Shown: in pieces, positions 24,101 to 34,790 of the stretch | How the letters are laid out: each line of letters begins with the position of its first letter | Numbering within the stretch: position 1 is the first letter of the stretch | NCBI GenBank assembly: GCA_947311845.1 | Contig: CAMZMU010000040.1 | Location: 56,624,330-56,688,329 of the forward strand | Direction: 5' to 3' | Length of the DNA: 64,000 bases | Origin: Poa pratensis | Taxonomy: Eukaryota; Streptophyta; Magnoliopsida; Poales; Poaceae | Program-made: the position numbers and the translations under genes | The notes under the pieces: generated by a model | What the model was told of the DNA's origin: nothing | The model's database searches: none | The model's input: only the letters and a program-made list of their open reading frames with translations

Positions 24101-27100
24101 TTTGAAGGAAAGGGTGGACGAAATATTGGAGTACTCCGGTACTGCCCCCATTAGATTGATGTGCATCATTGCGAAGACTATGTCAAGGATAAATGGCTAA
24201 TAGTCTGGCCCATTTCGTGAAGACCTCATTTCACGGTCTCAAAGCGCATTAACCAAGAATTAGAAGATTCATGATAATTTTATGGATGTCCGCAACTTCA
24301 ACGCACTAAGATGCCCATTATTCTATTCTAGCTGGTCATTAAAAAAATTGTTCGGTTCGATGCTAGAATTAGCTTCTTCACTTGCTTGAGAGGTGAGATT
24401 TCGCCTCGAGATTTATAAACTGGGTGGTGGCTTTTCTCTACAACCTCCCATAGGATTATGCTTCATTGCCTCATGCTCTTCAGGGTGTAAATTCCCATGT
24501 ATTACATTTTTCTCAATTTCTAGCTACTTTCGTCCATTTAAATGAATTTTGGCTGATTTTATAAAAAATAATTCAATTTTGAACTAAAAGTGCGTTCTAC
24601 TCATCTCCTAAAAATTGCATAAAATCGTTTTAAGGTACCAAGTATGATTCTATGCAATAGCAACAGAGGATGTTGAAAGATTCACACCCTAGCTATGAAT
24701 AGTATCCCCGACGATTTCGACCCTGTTTTGAAAAAAATTAAGAAAATTCCAAAAATGCAATCCTTTGACATGGAGTCCCTTGTGTATGTATGAACATTCA
24801 TCACTTCAAAGCCAAATGAACATCATCATGGCTATATCCATGATATAGTTCATGATAGTGCGAACATATTGGGGACAAAGGTGCATCTTTCTATGCCAAA
24901 CAATAATGCCAAAATAGATTCTATTTTTTATGTTTTAAAAATAATGTTTCAATTTTTAAATGCTAGAATGATTTTTAAGCAAGTGCAATTAGCATGTAGT
25001 AAAATGACTCCTCTCCAAATTTCACACAAAGTAACGACATTGGATGGCTAATTCTCAAGTATTAATTGTTTCCTCGCATTCTAGCTAATTTCATTCATTC
25101 AAAACAGTTTTGGCCGATTTCCTGAAAATAATTCAAATGTGAACTAGAAATGTGCTCTACTTTGGTCCAAATAATTCAAAGTAGAACATATTGGATGGCT
25201 AATTAATTTTTGACATATTTAAAACCTTCACAAAATGGATTATCATGTATGAACATTCAAAACTTCCAAACCAAATGACAAGGGTCATGACAATATTCAT
25301 AGCGTAATTCATGATAGTGTGACCATATTGGACACAAAGATGCATCTTGTCATGCCAAACAATAGTGCAAAAATAAGTTTCCATTTCTTAAAATGGTTTA
25401 TTGCTTTCTAAATGCAAAGTTGGGTTTTATTCTGAAGCAAGAACTAATATGATGAAAATGGAGCCAATACCTTTTTAATACAAAGTAGCACATTTTGGAT
25501 AGCCAATTCCCAAGTATTAATTTTTTTTTCTTGCATTCTAGCTACTTGTGCCTATTTAAATGAGTTTCAACCGATTTCTCTAAATTAATACAAATTTGAA
25601 CTACAATTTTTCTTTACTTTCAGTGCGCATCACAGCGTTGCCCCGCATCTACCCGCGTCGAGAGCCAAGGCATGGAGCCCCACGGCTGTTATGCTCCTCC
25701 TCCGGGAGGCCATGCAGTGCTGGCACGGAGGATACCAGGAGATGTAGGGACCGTCGCGGGCGGGCGAGCGAGGTCCTTGTTGCGTCGCCAGGAGGAGGTC
25801 CGCTAGGCCATGTGCTGCATCGTGGCGCCACATGAGCTCCTTGTTCGGCGCTCCTAAAGTGGACTAGGTACTTTCTTTTTTTAGTAGCGTACGTCCCCTA
25901 CGTTAATTGATAGTGCTAGGTGATCATCGATAGCATGGGCTAGGCCACGGCTCGACACATCCTCCGATAGTCCCTTTTCTCGGCTTAAAACCAATAGGAA
26001 TTGCTCCTATGATTCCTGGCGCTTTTATCCAGTGATCCCCACGAATGAAAGAAATAAATCAATTAAAAAATAGTAGGCTCCTCTTTCAGATTCAATAGTG
26101 TAGACGGTTGTAGTTCCGAGATTCTTTCTTGCCTCAAGTTTTTTTATTCCTCTCGTATATCGTCGTCATGCCCTTAATGATAGGTTTTGAGAAAGATTTT
26201 TCATGTCATTCCCATTTAGGTTCGATACGGATCTTGTTGTTGTTACCCTTTCCTCCCGAACCTTTTCCTCGAAATGATAAAGAATCTGGTACACTCGAAT
26301 TGTATTATTAAAGTGCTTATTGCTTACCAAAAATCCTACTTCTACAATTGGTAGGTCTCCGGGTTATTCAAATAAGTCGTGTTTTATGTGCTTTTCCATG
26401 TTACAATTTCGGGATTTTAGGATCGGTCAGGCTATATTTAGTCTATTTGCCTTTTACTATCTACTTTTCTCAGGGAAATGGTTAAGGACCTCAGAACATA
26501 GAGGAGAGCGCCAGGCGCAGATTTTTGGAATACTTCTATGGGGAATGCTGATTGAATGATCATTCACCATGTTATGCCTTGAAGACAGCGCCACCGGCGC
26601 CAACCACCTCCACGCAAGCTACTCCCACGCGCCGCCGCGAACTACCTCTCGTGTGCGCCGCCGGAACCCACCTTCGACGCCGCCATCTCCCAACCCTGCC
26701 TCGAGCACCAAACCCACAACCTGGTCAGCGACGACCACCGCCCCTGCCCAAAATCTGTCGAGTCGGCTGTCGCTGGCTATGCTTGGGGTCATCGGGGCCT
26801 TTTTTATTCATATTCACCCGGTTTGCTGAGTGTTCAAAAAACAGTCGACAAATTCGCCGAACGTTGTCTTCATATCGTTTGTCAACCTTCTTTTACCGAG
26901 TGACATCGTTTGTCCGAGTGTTATGAAAAATACTCTGACATATACCTAGTTGCCAAAGGCCACGTGACGAGCACTCGGTAAACCACTAGATACCGAGTAA
27001 TGGTTTGCCAAGTGTTAGTGGCAGTCGGCAAACTGTATGGCCAGTGTTTGGTGTCTCGGCAACTCGGCAATGGAGGCAAATGCAATAGTGCTTCATTATC

Positions 27101-27716
27101 TATAAAGTTCTATCATGACACGAGATTTGAATAGAATTCAATACGCGTAACAAAAAGACAAAAAAATTGACAAATTTGTCTCGGAGTAGTACCAATGTGG
27201 GGATCAATACAGACTTCAGTTGTAAGATGCATCTTACTATTGTCCGTTCGCTTGCCGAGATTTTTCGTTATTAATTTTATCTACACTAGTTGATTAGATT
27301 TTTGCGTCTAAACCTTGGATTGCACTGTACTTAGTTTCTACTACATCTCACGACTGTAATGAGAGTTTAACAGTACTGAAATTAAGCAGCCGAATCTGAG
27401 AGCGTACCTCTTCCTTGATGCACTGGTACTTGACCTTGTCGAGTTCATTGGCCAGAAAAGTTGCGTGGTGGTGAATCTCGTTGACGTGACCTATGAGCTG
27501 CTCGTTCCTGATCTGGAACCCGCCGGAGGCGGCTGATCCGGTGGGCACGGCGCCGAGGAGGAGATTGGCGCGCCTCAGCGTGTCCTCTACTGGCCCGACC
27601 TCCCTGTCGAGCCCCTCCGACCTCAGGAGCGCCTTTACGGCGGAGTCCTTGAGGTGGTCGAGGAGCTTGTTGAGCGCCCATGTCGCCGCCGCCGATGCGA
27701 GGAAGATGGGGTCCAT
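21121..27716 (-). CDS. CC-NB-ARC-LRR disease-resistance-type protein, two exons, frameshift before the LRR
   Basis: Intracellular immune receptor of the CNL class (family knowledge). Exon 1 is 27716-27408 (103 codons, Rx-N-like coiled-coil domain) with donor GAG|GTACGC. Exon 2 is 23699-21121 with acceptor CTGAAG|AAT, phase 0. NB-ARC motifs are all present: P-loop GDGGVGKTT (about 210-218), kinase-2 KFLIVLDDMW (283-292), RNBS-B GVILVTTR (313-320), GNPLA (377-381), RNBS-D around FSYCALFPKGYRF, and MHD (499-501). The ORF leaves frame after the LVPGSG sequence near 21965; the LRR part, beginning LHSKISRVGEM, continues one frame over to the stop at 21121. One added base gives about 962 aa. Only a short LRR is present. 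Either the break is an assembly error or the allele makes an LRR-less protein of about 700 aa. Confidence 0.88.
24460..25590 (+). repeat. Diverged AT-rich direct repeats
   Basis: Blocks containing ATTCTAGCTA, CATGATAGTG and ATGCCAAACAAT recur. The CTAGCTA landmark falls at about 24520, 25081 and 25538, and the ATGCCAAACAA landmark at about 24893 and 25352. Copies are clearly diverged. The family is not identified. Confidence 0.6.
26110..26410 (+). pseudogene. ccmB: Nuclear mitochondrial insertion carrying a ccmB fragment
   Basis: CcmB is a membrane subunit of the mitochondrial cytochrome c maturation ABC transporter. The plus-strand frame reads FLSYIVVMPLMIGFEKDF, then GTLELYY at about 26288-26308, then a TAA where the mitochondrial gene has a leucine codon, then SAYCLPKILLLQLVG and VIQISRV. 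It lacks the native N-terminus and everything after about 26410. Flanking bases 25950-26110 and 26410-26560 may also be mitochondrial but I cannot name a gene there. The stop and substitutions show that this is a dead nuclear copy. Confidence 0.82.
26840..27080. repeat. Cluster of TCGGCAAA / CCGAGTG motifs
   Basis: Repeated short motifs in both orientations (ACTCGGTA, CCGAGTG, GTCGGCAAA) match the style of the terminal and subterminal repeats of grass CACTA-like DNA transposons. No CACTA terminus or target duplication is visible, so this is only a remnant call. Confidence 0.4.
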
Positions 27717-28674
27717 TGTGGTGTGGACAAGCGAGAATGGAGAGTGTGAGACTGGAATGGCATCGCACTCCGTTAAAATATACTCCCTCCGTCCACACGA
27801 GAGTGTAGATACATGAATGCAAATGGGCAGTAGCAGATGGGAAACTTCCGGCCGACGACCGCGACCTTGGCTATGCCTAGGATTAATTGATTATGCGTGC
27901 CTCAAGAATATCTGATTCCAATGCAATCTTGCCTCAAGAAAAAATCTTCATATGCAATCTGGTCCGTCCACTAATATTCAAGGGACATGATATGAAGATG
28001 ACTCCATTACTGACCAAGCACTCACGTCTTTCCCAGAGTCTATGTGATCGTCGTGTTAGCTATCATGTTAGTGTCCAACTCCCACGACCAGCAGATTGTC
28101 GCCACTGCAATGAAATTATGAAAAAACTATTTAACCGGCAAAAGAGCCAGGCAGCAGCGCATACATTCATCAACGAGGAAGAAAGAGACGTTGGGCAGGG
28201 GCAGAGGAGAATCAGGACTCTTCAATATATGGCCACACCACATTACACAGTTTGTAATTCAGATTCAGCAAATCAAGAACTTGGATTGCAAATGCAAACA
28301 TTTCAGGACGCAATAGCTCCAAGCAAAAAATTTTGCTACAATAGTAATCTCATTGAAGCAAATCCTGGATTAAGAGGTGAGAACTAGAGGCCGCCTCTGA
28401 TTCCGAAGTGTGAACTGAGATCTGTAGCCTTACAGATCAAACCTCTGCAGCTCTACATAGCATAGCCAAGAGATCTGAATAATGGAACTCCAGCCCGGTG
28501 TAAGGAGAAACAAAAGGAAGAGGCCAGACCCAAGAATATCCATTGCCTAACTACGCAAGAGATTACCCAGCACCAAATTAATTTCAAACAGCGCCACCAA
28601 GAATTTCTTTTCTGAAAGGAACACCACCGAAGTTTCCGCCTTGTTACCATCTCCTTCAAGAGCAGTATCACTCG
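27717..28674. other. NLR promoter side and WHY1 3' side
   Basis: Lies between the NLR start codon (27716) and the WHY1 stop codon (28675). It should hold the NLR promoter and WHY1 3' UTR. CTCCCTCCGTCCACACGAG at 27783 onward resembles one end of a Stowaway MITE, without a partner end, about 65 bp upstream of the NLR ATG. A 166-codon plus-strand ORF at 27887-28387 has no domain or repeat and is not called. Confidence 0.45.
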
Positions 28675-31180
28675 TCACCTTCGCCACTCAAGTTCAGGCG
28701 AAGATTGCGGCTTGTTGTATGGCAGTGAATCCTCAGGCTTGATAGAATTTGTAAATGTGCTCCATCCCATGATGTGCGGTATGATGTACTGCACGTATAA
28801 CAATGTGTTCAAACATAACGAAGAACGGTTTTGGTTTTTGCATGTTAATTACCTAAAAAGGGTAAACCATCTGCCAAGCTGTTTCTATTGGTTCATGACT
28901 ACGACAAGAATTCTTAGCTTCAGAAGTGTCCCATGTTTCACAAATTCTATAACCACAGAATGGACTCAATGCAGCAAGCATACATAGCAGGTTAGACCTA
29001 GCTATTGACAATACACATCTACTGTCAGTGTCACATGCTGACATGCTCCACAAACAATCGTGGCAGAAAATAGGTTGATGGGTGCAAGTCACCAGCCACG
29101 TTATATTTTAAAAGGATGTGTTGTGATGGAATTAGAAGCAAGTGGTGTTCAAACTATAACTCGTGCAGTTAGCTCAAGCTACCACAATGAACTATAAGTG
29201 AATGATGGTAAAGAAAAGCTTCGGTTGAACAATTATAACAAAAAAATATGCCACGTACATTGAAAGTCGATACAATGACTGCATATTCTCCTTTGGTTAT
29301 AGGGATGTAAATGCTCTCATCAACGTTCAAAAGGCGGTTTTGAACACCTGCAAGGACAGAAAATTATAACCAGATCAGTTTCGAAACCAAGATTCAGATG
29401 CAGGTAGAATTTGTGACAGAGGGATAGCGGCTACATACTGAGGTTGAAAAAGCGACCGTTGCCATCGGGTGTTGGCTCAACCTTTAGAACCTTGCGCACT
29501 TTACCTTCATCGCTGTTTTTATGTGTATGGAACAGTAGTAAGTATCAAGGTTTCCTTGATTCACAATGCCAGAAGTCAAATCAACAGGTATATATGGAAA
29601 GACAATATAAAAACAAAGTATATGAATGTGAAGCTGATTAAAGTCTTGATAAACTCCCCGCAAAAGAAAGTCTTGATAAATTATGCTACCGGTAATGCAT
29701 TTGGGGAATAGTTGTTTCAAAACATTGAATTAACTAGCACCATTTTTCATGGGCTTGACACACATAAAGAACATTGGACATGTAAACAAAATGGTACTTT
29801 ACGCAAAGCCACTCTTTTACCAATTAATAATCTTCATTCAAATAAGGAAATACAATGTTTTCCAGTATTTCCGTCATATTTAGCTATACGATACTGCCAA
29901 GGGAGTGCAAGGCCCAAAATGTACTTGTGAGTTATTTTACTCCAATGCACATACATAGTATTAGAGAAATTTGATATGTTTATACTAATGTCGTTCTAAA
30001 TCATTAGACTGATAATATAAGGAAATAAGTATGTTGAAGATGCCCATGGAAATAAAGAAAGGTGTCATATTTAACATAATATAAGCCACATATCCCCAAT
30101 AAATGTAGCAAAAAGCATAGCAGATAGCACACATTTTGTTCACAATCTTCTATGAGATCAATCCTCAACAAGGGAAGATGCCTTAGGAAATAAAAAGGGA
30201 CCAATACAAGATATAAGAAACAAGACCAACCTCCTCCCCTTGAAAGGGTCATGAAAGAACTCGCATGAATCAGTTGGACCAAGAGCAAGCAAAGTTCCCA
30301 TCTCCCACACAGATAAGGAGAACACCTGCGCCACAACCAAACAAGCTCGTGTAAAGAACATAATATGCATACCTCCAATCCCTAGGCTTAATTTGAGCAG
30401 TTGAAAACATATAGCATCTGAACTTTTAGAAGATTTAACAGATTAGCCAAACAAACAAGTAGAGCCTATAATACATGCTTCCAACTTCAAAATATTAACT
30501 TACACACCAGCAGCTATCGAGTCAAGAGTCAGCTCAAATACGCAGGAAATAGGTTAACAGTTCCGTTAAAGTTTGCAACACCTGATTAATCATTAATGTA
30601 CAGAGATGAACAAACATTTTAATAGAAAATTAGACAAGGTAGAGCAAAAATCCAGTGTACCTGCTTACGACTCCAATCATACTGCCGGGCCGCCACCGCT
30701 GGGGCGAACTGGAGCAGCACGAACCCCTCCTTCACCACCTTATGCGCCCCAGACTGCAGATACGGAATGCAAAGAACACCCATCAGTACAAAAAACAAGA
30801 AAGCGCAGCATCCGCATGCCTCGGCACAATGGCGGACCACAGTCTACCTACTTCGAGCGGCACGAACTGCGGCGGCCTGGGGTCGAAGGCCAGCGCCGCC
30901 TTGCCCTTGTAGATGCTGTAGCTGGCGAACACCCTCCCGCTCTGCCCTCCTTGCGTAGGCGTAGGAGACGGTTGCCCGTACGGGTCGCGCTGCGGCGGGG
31001 CACGCGGGTCGAAGTAGTCGGAGTGGCGCGCGACGGAGCAGACGGAAGTGGGCTGTGCCCTGGAGGAGAGGGACGGGGCTAGGGCCAGGGACTGGGCGCC
31101 TTTGCGTGTTGCGGGAGGAGGGAGATGGGCTGCGGCGGGGACGGCGGCGCCCGGAGCGAGAGGGAGAGCGGCGGCGGCAT
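28675..31180 (-). CDS. WHY1: WHIRLY single-stranded DNA-binding protein, plastid type, six exons, frameshift in exon 1
   Basis: WHIRLY proteins form tetramers on single-stranded DNA and act in plastid genome stability and nuclear defence transcription (family knowledge). Minus-strand exons: 31180-30852, 30753-30661, 30325-30231, 29512-29439, 29347-29259, 28788-28675. All junctions are GT-AG and phases match. Diagnostic sequence: DYFDPR, the DNA-binding KGKAAL (residues 92-97), VVKEGFVLLQFAPA, RQYDWSRKQ, GTLLALGPTDSCEFFHDPFK, and the C-terminal PELEWRR before the stop at 28675. Length is about 264 aa after one base is restored. The ATG at 31180 (MPPPLSLS...) is typical of grass WHY1 transit peptides, but its frame hits TAG at 31081-31079. 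The rest of exon 1 reads in the next frame, and no ATG opens that frame upstream. A missing G/C next to 31094-31096 explains this. Confidence 0.93.
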
Positions 31181-31402
31181 TTCGTCGAACGGGTTGGGGA
31201 CGAAGACGACGGCGCGCGTGTGGGTGGGTGGGTGTGGCCAGCCGAGGGAGGGTTTGTTTGGTCTTGGGAGGGGTTTATCCTGTGGTGTGGTTTGGGCGGC
31301 GGGGCAGCTCGTGGGTGACATCCGATTTAACGTGAGATTCATGTAGTTTTTCGTGTCTCGTCGCTGGGCAGCGCACGCTGCGTGGGTCTTTTTCTTGTTT
31401 TT
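31181..31402 (-). promoter_or_regulatory. Proximal promoter region of WHY1
   Basis: The only sequence between the WHY1 ATG and the SINE target duplication. It is GC-rich near the gene. I see no clear TATA box. Any distal element has been pushed about 300 bp away by the SINE. Confidence 0.4.
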
Positions 31403-31418
31403 GTTCTCTACCGTCCCT

Positions 31419-31720
31419 TTTTTTTTTTGCGAAACACAGTACAACGCAAGCGCTCATATACACGCGCACACACTCACCCCTATGAACGCACGCACGCACA
31501 CCCTACCCCTATGAGCACCTCCGAGAGACTGAGCCGGCGGGTCGAGTCTTGAGATTGACGAAGTCACCACGGGCGCCTCGCTGTCGACGGGAACGTCGCC
31601 TCCCACTGAAGAATATTCCGCCTTAAATGAGAAACACCAGCGTCAAACCTGGGGTTTGAACTCTGGTGGGCTGGGGGTACAACCACCCACCTAACCATCT
31701 TGCCACAGGCAAGTTCTCTG
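31419..31720 (-). mobile_element. tRNA-derived SINE (Au-SINE-like)
   Basis: On the minus strand it begins near TTGCCTGTGGCAAGATGG, has an A-box-like TGGCAAGATGG and a B-box-like GAGTTCAAACCCC, and ends TGTACTGTGTTTCGC followed by an A tail (the plus-strand T run from 31418). A perfect 16-base target duplication GTTCTCTACCGTCCCT lies at 31403-31418 and 31721-31736. Length, internal Pol III boxes and tail fit a plant SINE; the Au family name is from memory of its 3' end. It would be mobilised by LINE enzymes. Confidence 0.88.
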
Positions 31721-31736
31721 TTCTCTACCGTCCCTG

Positions 31737-32478
31737 GTTTGCACGATGGACTTTTTTTTTTTTTTTTTTTTTACCCTATGCACGTCATATGGACTTTTTA
31801 TTCTATATATGTTCCGTTGTTTTTGCCGATGAAAGGGGGCAGCGTACTTATTTTTTATTGTTCTGTTTTTCCTTGTAATTATTTTATTTTTATTCTCGCA
31901 ATATTTTTCAATTTCCCTTACTAAATCTTAGTGAGTTTGGGTAGGCTTTCACGTATTTATTTTTTTCTTAATACTTTTTACTGATGCAATAAAGGAATTT
32001 GTTATATTTTTCCCTTTTTTTTTTGGTTGCAACTCATATTAAAACTTAGTTTTTTTTCCTTTAGTTGTAAGTCGACATGCAATTGAGGTTTTTTCTAATT
32101 GTAGGAGGTTGCAACTAATATTTTTTTGATTATAAATAAGGTTGCAACAAAGATTTTTCCAAACTGAGATTTTTTTCAGTTGCAAGTCAAGTTGCAACTG
32201 AGTTTTTTCAGTTGCAAGTCAAATAATTTTTTTTGATTGCAAGTCAACTTGCAACTTATTTTTTTACTATCCATAGAACTATATATTCCCATTCATGGAT
32301 TATCAAAAATATTCTAGAAGTCCCAAAAAAACCGAGAAAATATATATGATTCGCGGAAAAACATGGACACCCTGTAGGTCTAGGACCTATTTTCACCATT
32401 TGACTGTGTTATTACCTTCAATCATATATGTTTTTCCTGAGAGCTGAAACATGGGTGCACACGAGTGAGACAATAAAG
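31737..32478. other. AT-rich spacer with degenerate GTTGCAACT / TTGCAAGTCAA repeats
   Basis: No gene. About 32030-32260 repeats short motifs of the type TTGCAAGTCAA and GTTGCAACT separated by T runs. A T20-type run lies near 31750-31771. Confidence 0.5.
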
Positions 32479-32526
32479 ACTAGTGACTGAGCTCCATTTT
32501 GGTCCTCCCCCTAAACATACAATACA

Positions 32527-34790
32527 CTAGGTAAATGTGGCGCGTCGTCACGCCGCGCCTTTAAAGAGAAAAAGTATTGATATTTTTTTGGTAGAAGTTA
32601 AATTATGATGGAATCAAATTTATATGGATCAACAGAAATGTATTTAATCGTTAAAAAAGTTGTGAGAAAGAGTAGTGATATTTTTGGTAGAAGTTAAATT
32701 ATGTCGAAAGCAAATGTATGTGCAACAACAAAAATGCATTTATGCGTAGAACGTGAAAACATGAATCTTTTTAGTGTATTTTTTGTGTGTAAAAATTATG
32801 GGAATTCGTTAAGTTTGAATTTTTTTTTATATATATCGTTTGCATTATTATGGTCTGTTTGGGGGGAAAAAATTATTGTTCATTATAGTAAACGCAAGTA
32901 GAAGCTGTAAATAGTATCGCACGTTGGGGATGACGTGGATGTTTTTTGGCTGTTGGATGGAGCGGATCGAACGGACGTGTTTACGGAGTGACGTGGCTCA
33001 GCAGAGTGGGAGTGGTTTTTTCCAACTTGTGAAAATGTATATGTTCCGAAGTTGTTCGAATTTAAATATGTTGTATTTCATTTTTTTTAATAGTTTTAAG
33101 TTGTGCTTATTTTTTGAATTATGTTTACGTTTATTAATGATCAAATTTGGAGGGCTTATAATTTTTTGGAATATTCAAATATGGTCTGCGATCGCATGTA
33201 GTATAAAGCAAGCGTTAGATAGATACACAAACAGCTAGCATTTTTTTCCTGACCGTTTGGATATGTTGTTAATATTTTCCCGATTTTTTTTTTTTTTTGG
33301 TCGTGAATAGCTAGCATTTATTTTTCTGACAATTTGAATATGTTGTGCATATTTTTCCGATGGATATATTCAAAATCATTGTTTTTCCTATATTTTTTAT
33401 TGTATGGAAATTTTGGTAAACATTGTTAAAATTTGTTAAGTATGCATGAAGCTGATATAAATAGACAGATTTCATTATCCATCATATATTTAGAGTAAGT
33501 ACATTTGGAAGTTATTTAAAATATTTGCTAAATTGGATATTAAAATATTGTTTGATGTTTGGCACAAACAGCTAACATTTACTTTTCTGACCCTTTTGAT
33601 ATGTTATTACTCGAAAACATTTTTTTTACATAAATAGGTAACATTTATTTTTTGTTTGACCATTTTGATATGTTATGTATATTTTTCTGTTGGGTAAATT
33701 CAGAATTATTTTTTTTGTTTTTTTTTGTTGCACGGAAATTTAAATAAATATGATTTAAATTTGTTAAATATGCATGAAATCGATATAAGTAGGTAGATTA
33801 CATTTTTTTTGTTGCACATTTTTTTGATTTTGGTATACTTTTTTGTTGTATGGGAATGTAAATAAACATGGTTCAAATTTGTTAAATATGCATGAAATTG
33901 ATATAAGTAGGCAGATTACATTTTTTTTTGCACATTTTGGTATATTAATTACATTTTTTCTGGTTTTAAATAAATTAGCCATGGTTTTCCAAAGTTTGAA
34001 TCAAGTTCTGGAATTTTTTGGAAATTATTAAACTACTGACAACCGGGCCCACTGTCAGGGATTTAATATTTATCAAAATCAGTTTCAAAAATGTTGTATC
34101 CATGACAGATGGGCCCGACGTCATCAATGGCCACCGTGTTCTTCCCCGTGCGGCGACGTCGAACATGGCGGCGTCATTTGGGGGCGAGGGAGGCGGCGCG
34201 GCGTCGCGCGGTCGATGCGGCACGTCGCGGGGAACGATGCACGGCGGCGCTGGGCAGGGCGATGTCGGGAAGGCGGCGAATCGGGGAGCGACGGCGGCGG
34301 ACGTACACGGCGAAGGAGGCCACGGCGCGGGCGCCTCCGAAGTTCCTGGCCCGCGATCTTCGTCGAGGACGGAGAGGGAAGCGAGGCCGTCCCACGGGTG
34401 CACTTCGATCTGGACGGGAGGGCCTGCAGCGGCGGGACGGCGCGGCGGCGGCGGGAGCTCCGGCCGCGCGCGGGGAAAGAGAGAGAGGAGAGGGGCGAGT
34501 TCTGTGGTGTTTTTTCTAGGAAGTCCCTGAGTTTTCACAAAATGACAGATAGGTCCCTCCTGCGGCTGGAACGTCAGATCCGCGATGGACTGCGGGTTAA
34601 TTTTGTAAATTGCGAGGTTTTTTTTTGCGAAACCGTCACGGACGTCTGCTGCGGACCGTCCGATCGCCGAGCGACGGCCGGGATCGAGCACTGTAGAACA
34701 CTGTAGTTTCTACAGTGTCACTGTAGCTGCTACAGTAAAACGCCCGTGGAGAGGCCGCCGTTTCGCCCAGCTTTTATATATATACTATGA
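32527..34790 (-). mobile_element. Helitron C, minus strand, 2.26 kb
   Basis: Minus-strand 3' end: hairpin GGCGCG...CGCGCC then CACATTTACCTAG at 32527, followed by host T. Minus-strand 5' end: TCATAGTATATATATAAAAG at 34790, preceded by host A. The interior (32580-34000) is AT-rich with diverged repeats containing ATTTTGATATGTTA and ATATGCATGAAAT. About 34110-34510 is a very GC-rich coding-like patch, probably captured. No Rep/helicase. It sits in the left arm of the inverted-repeat element; removing it (with Helitron A) restores alignment to the right arm. Confidence 0.78.

Larger units (their letters stand above)
23700..27407 (-). other. Intron 1 of the NLR gene, 3.7 kb, repeat-filled
   Basis: Contains, from left to right: AT-rich blocks repeated two to three times (24460-25590), a GC-rich patch (25620-25850), a nuclear mitochondrial DNA segment with ccmB (about 25950-26560), a GC-rich patch (26570-26780), and a block of short TCGGCAAA/CCGAGTG motifs (26840-27080) like the subterminal repeats of grass DNA transposons. 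No intact transposase is seen. The intron boundaries fit GT-AG and conserve the frame. Confidence 0.6.

Noticed and set aside
26129..26311. Plastid cemA-like membrane protein fragment
   Set aside because: The sequence around PLMIGFEKDF and LSAYCLPKILLLQLVG-like text fits mitochondrial ccmB, not cemA, so the segment was called mitochondrial.
27887..28387. 166-codon plus-strand ORF
   Set aside because: No domain, no codon bias, no splice or promoter context; it lies antisense between the NLR promoter and the WHY1 3' side.
34018..34706. Overlapping 130-240-codon ORFs on both strands
   Set aside because: Same effect of a GC-rich patch inside Helitron C; no domain could be named.
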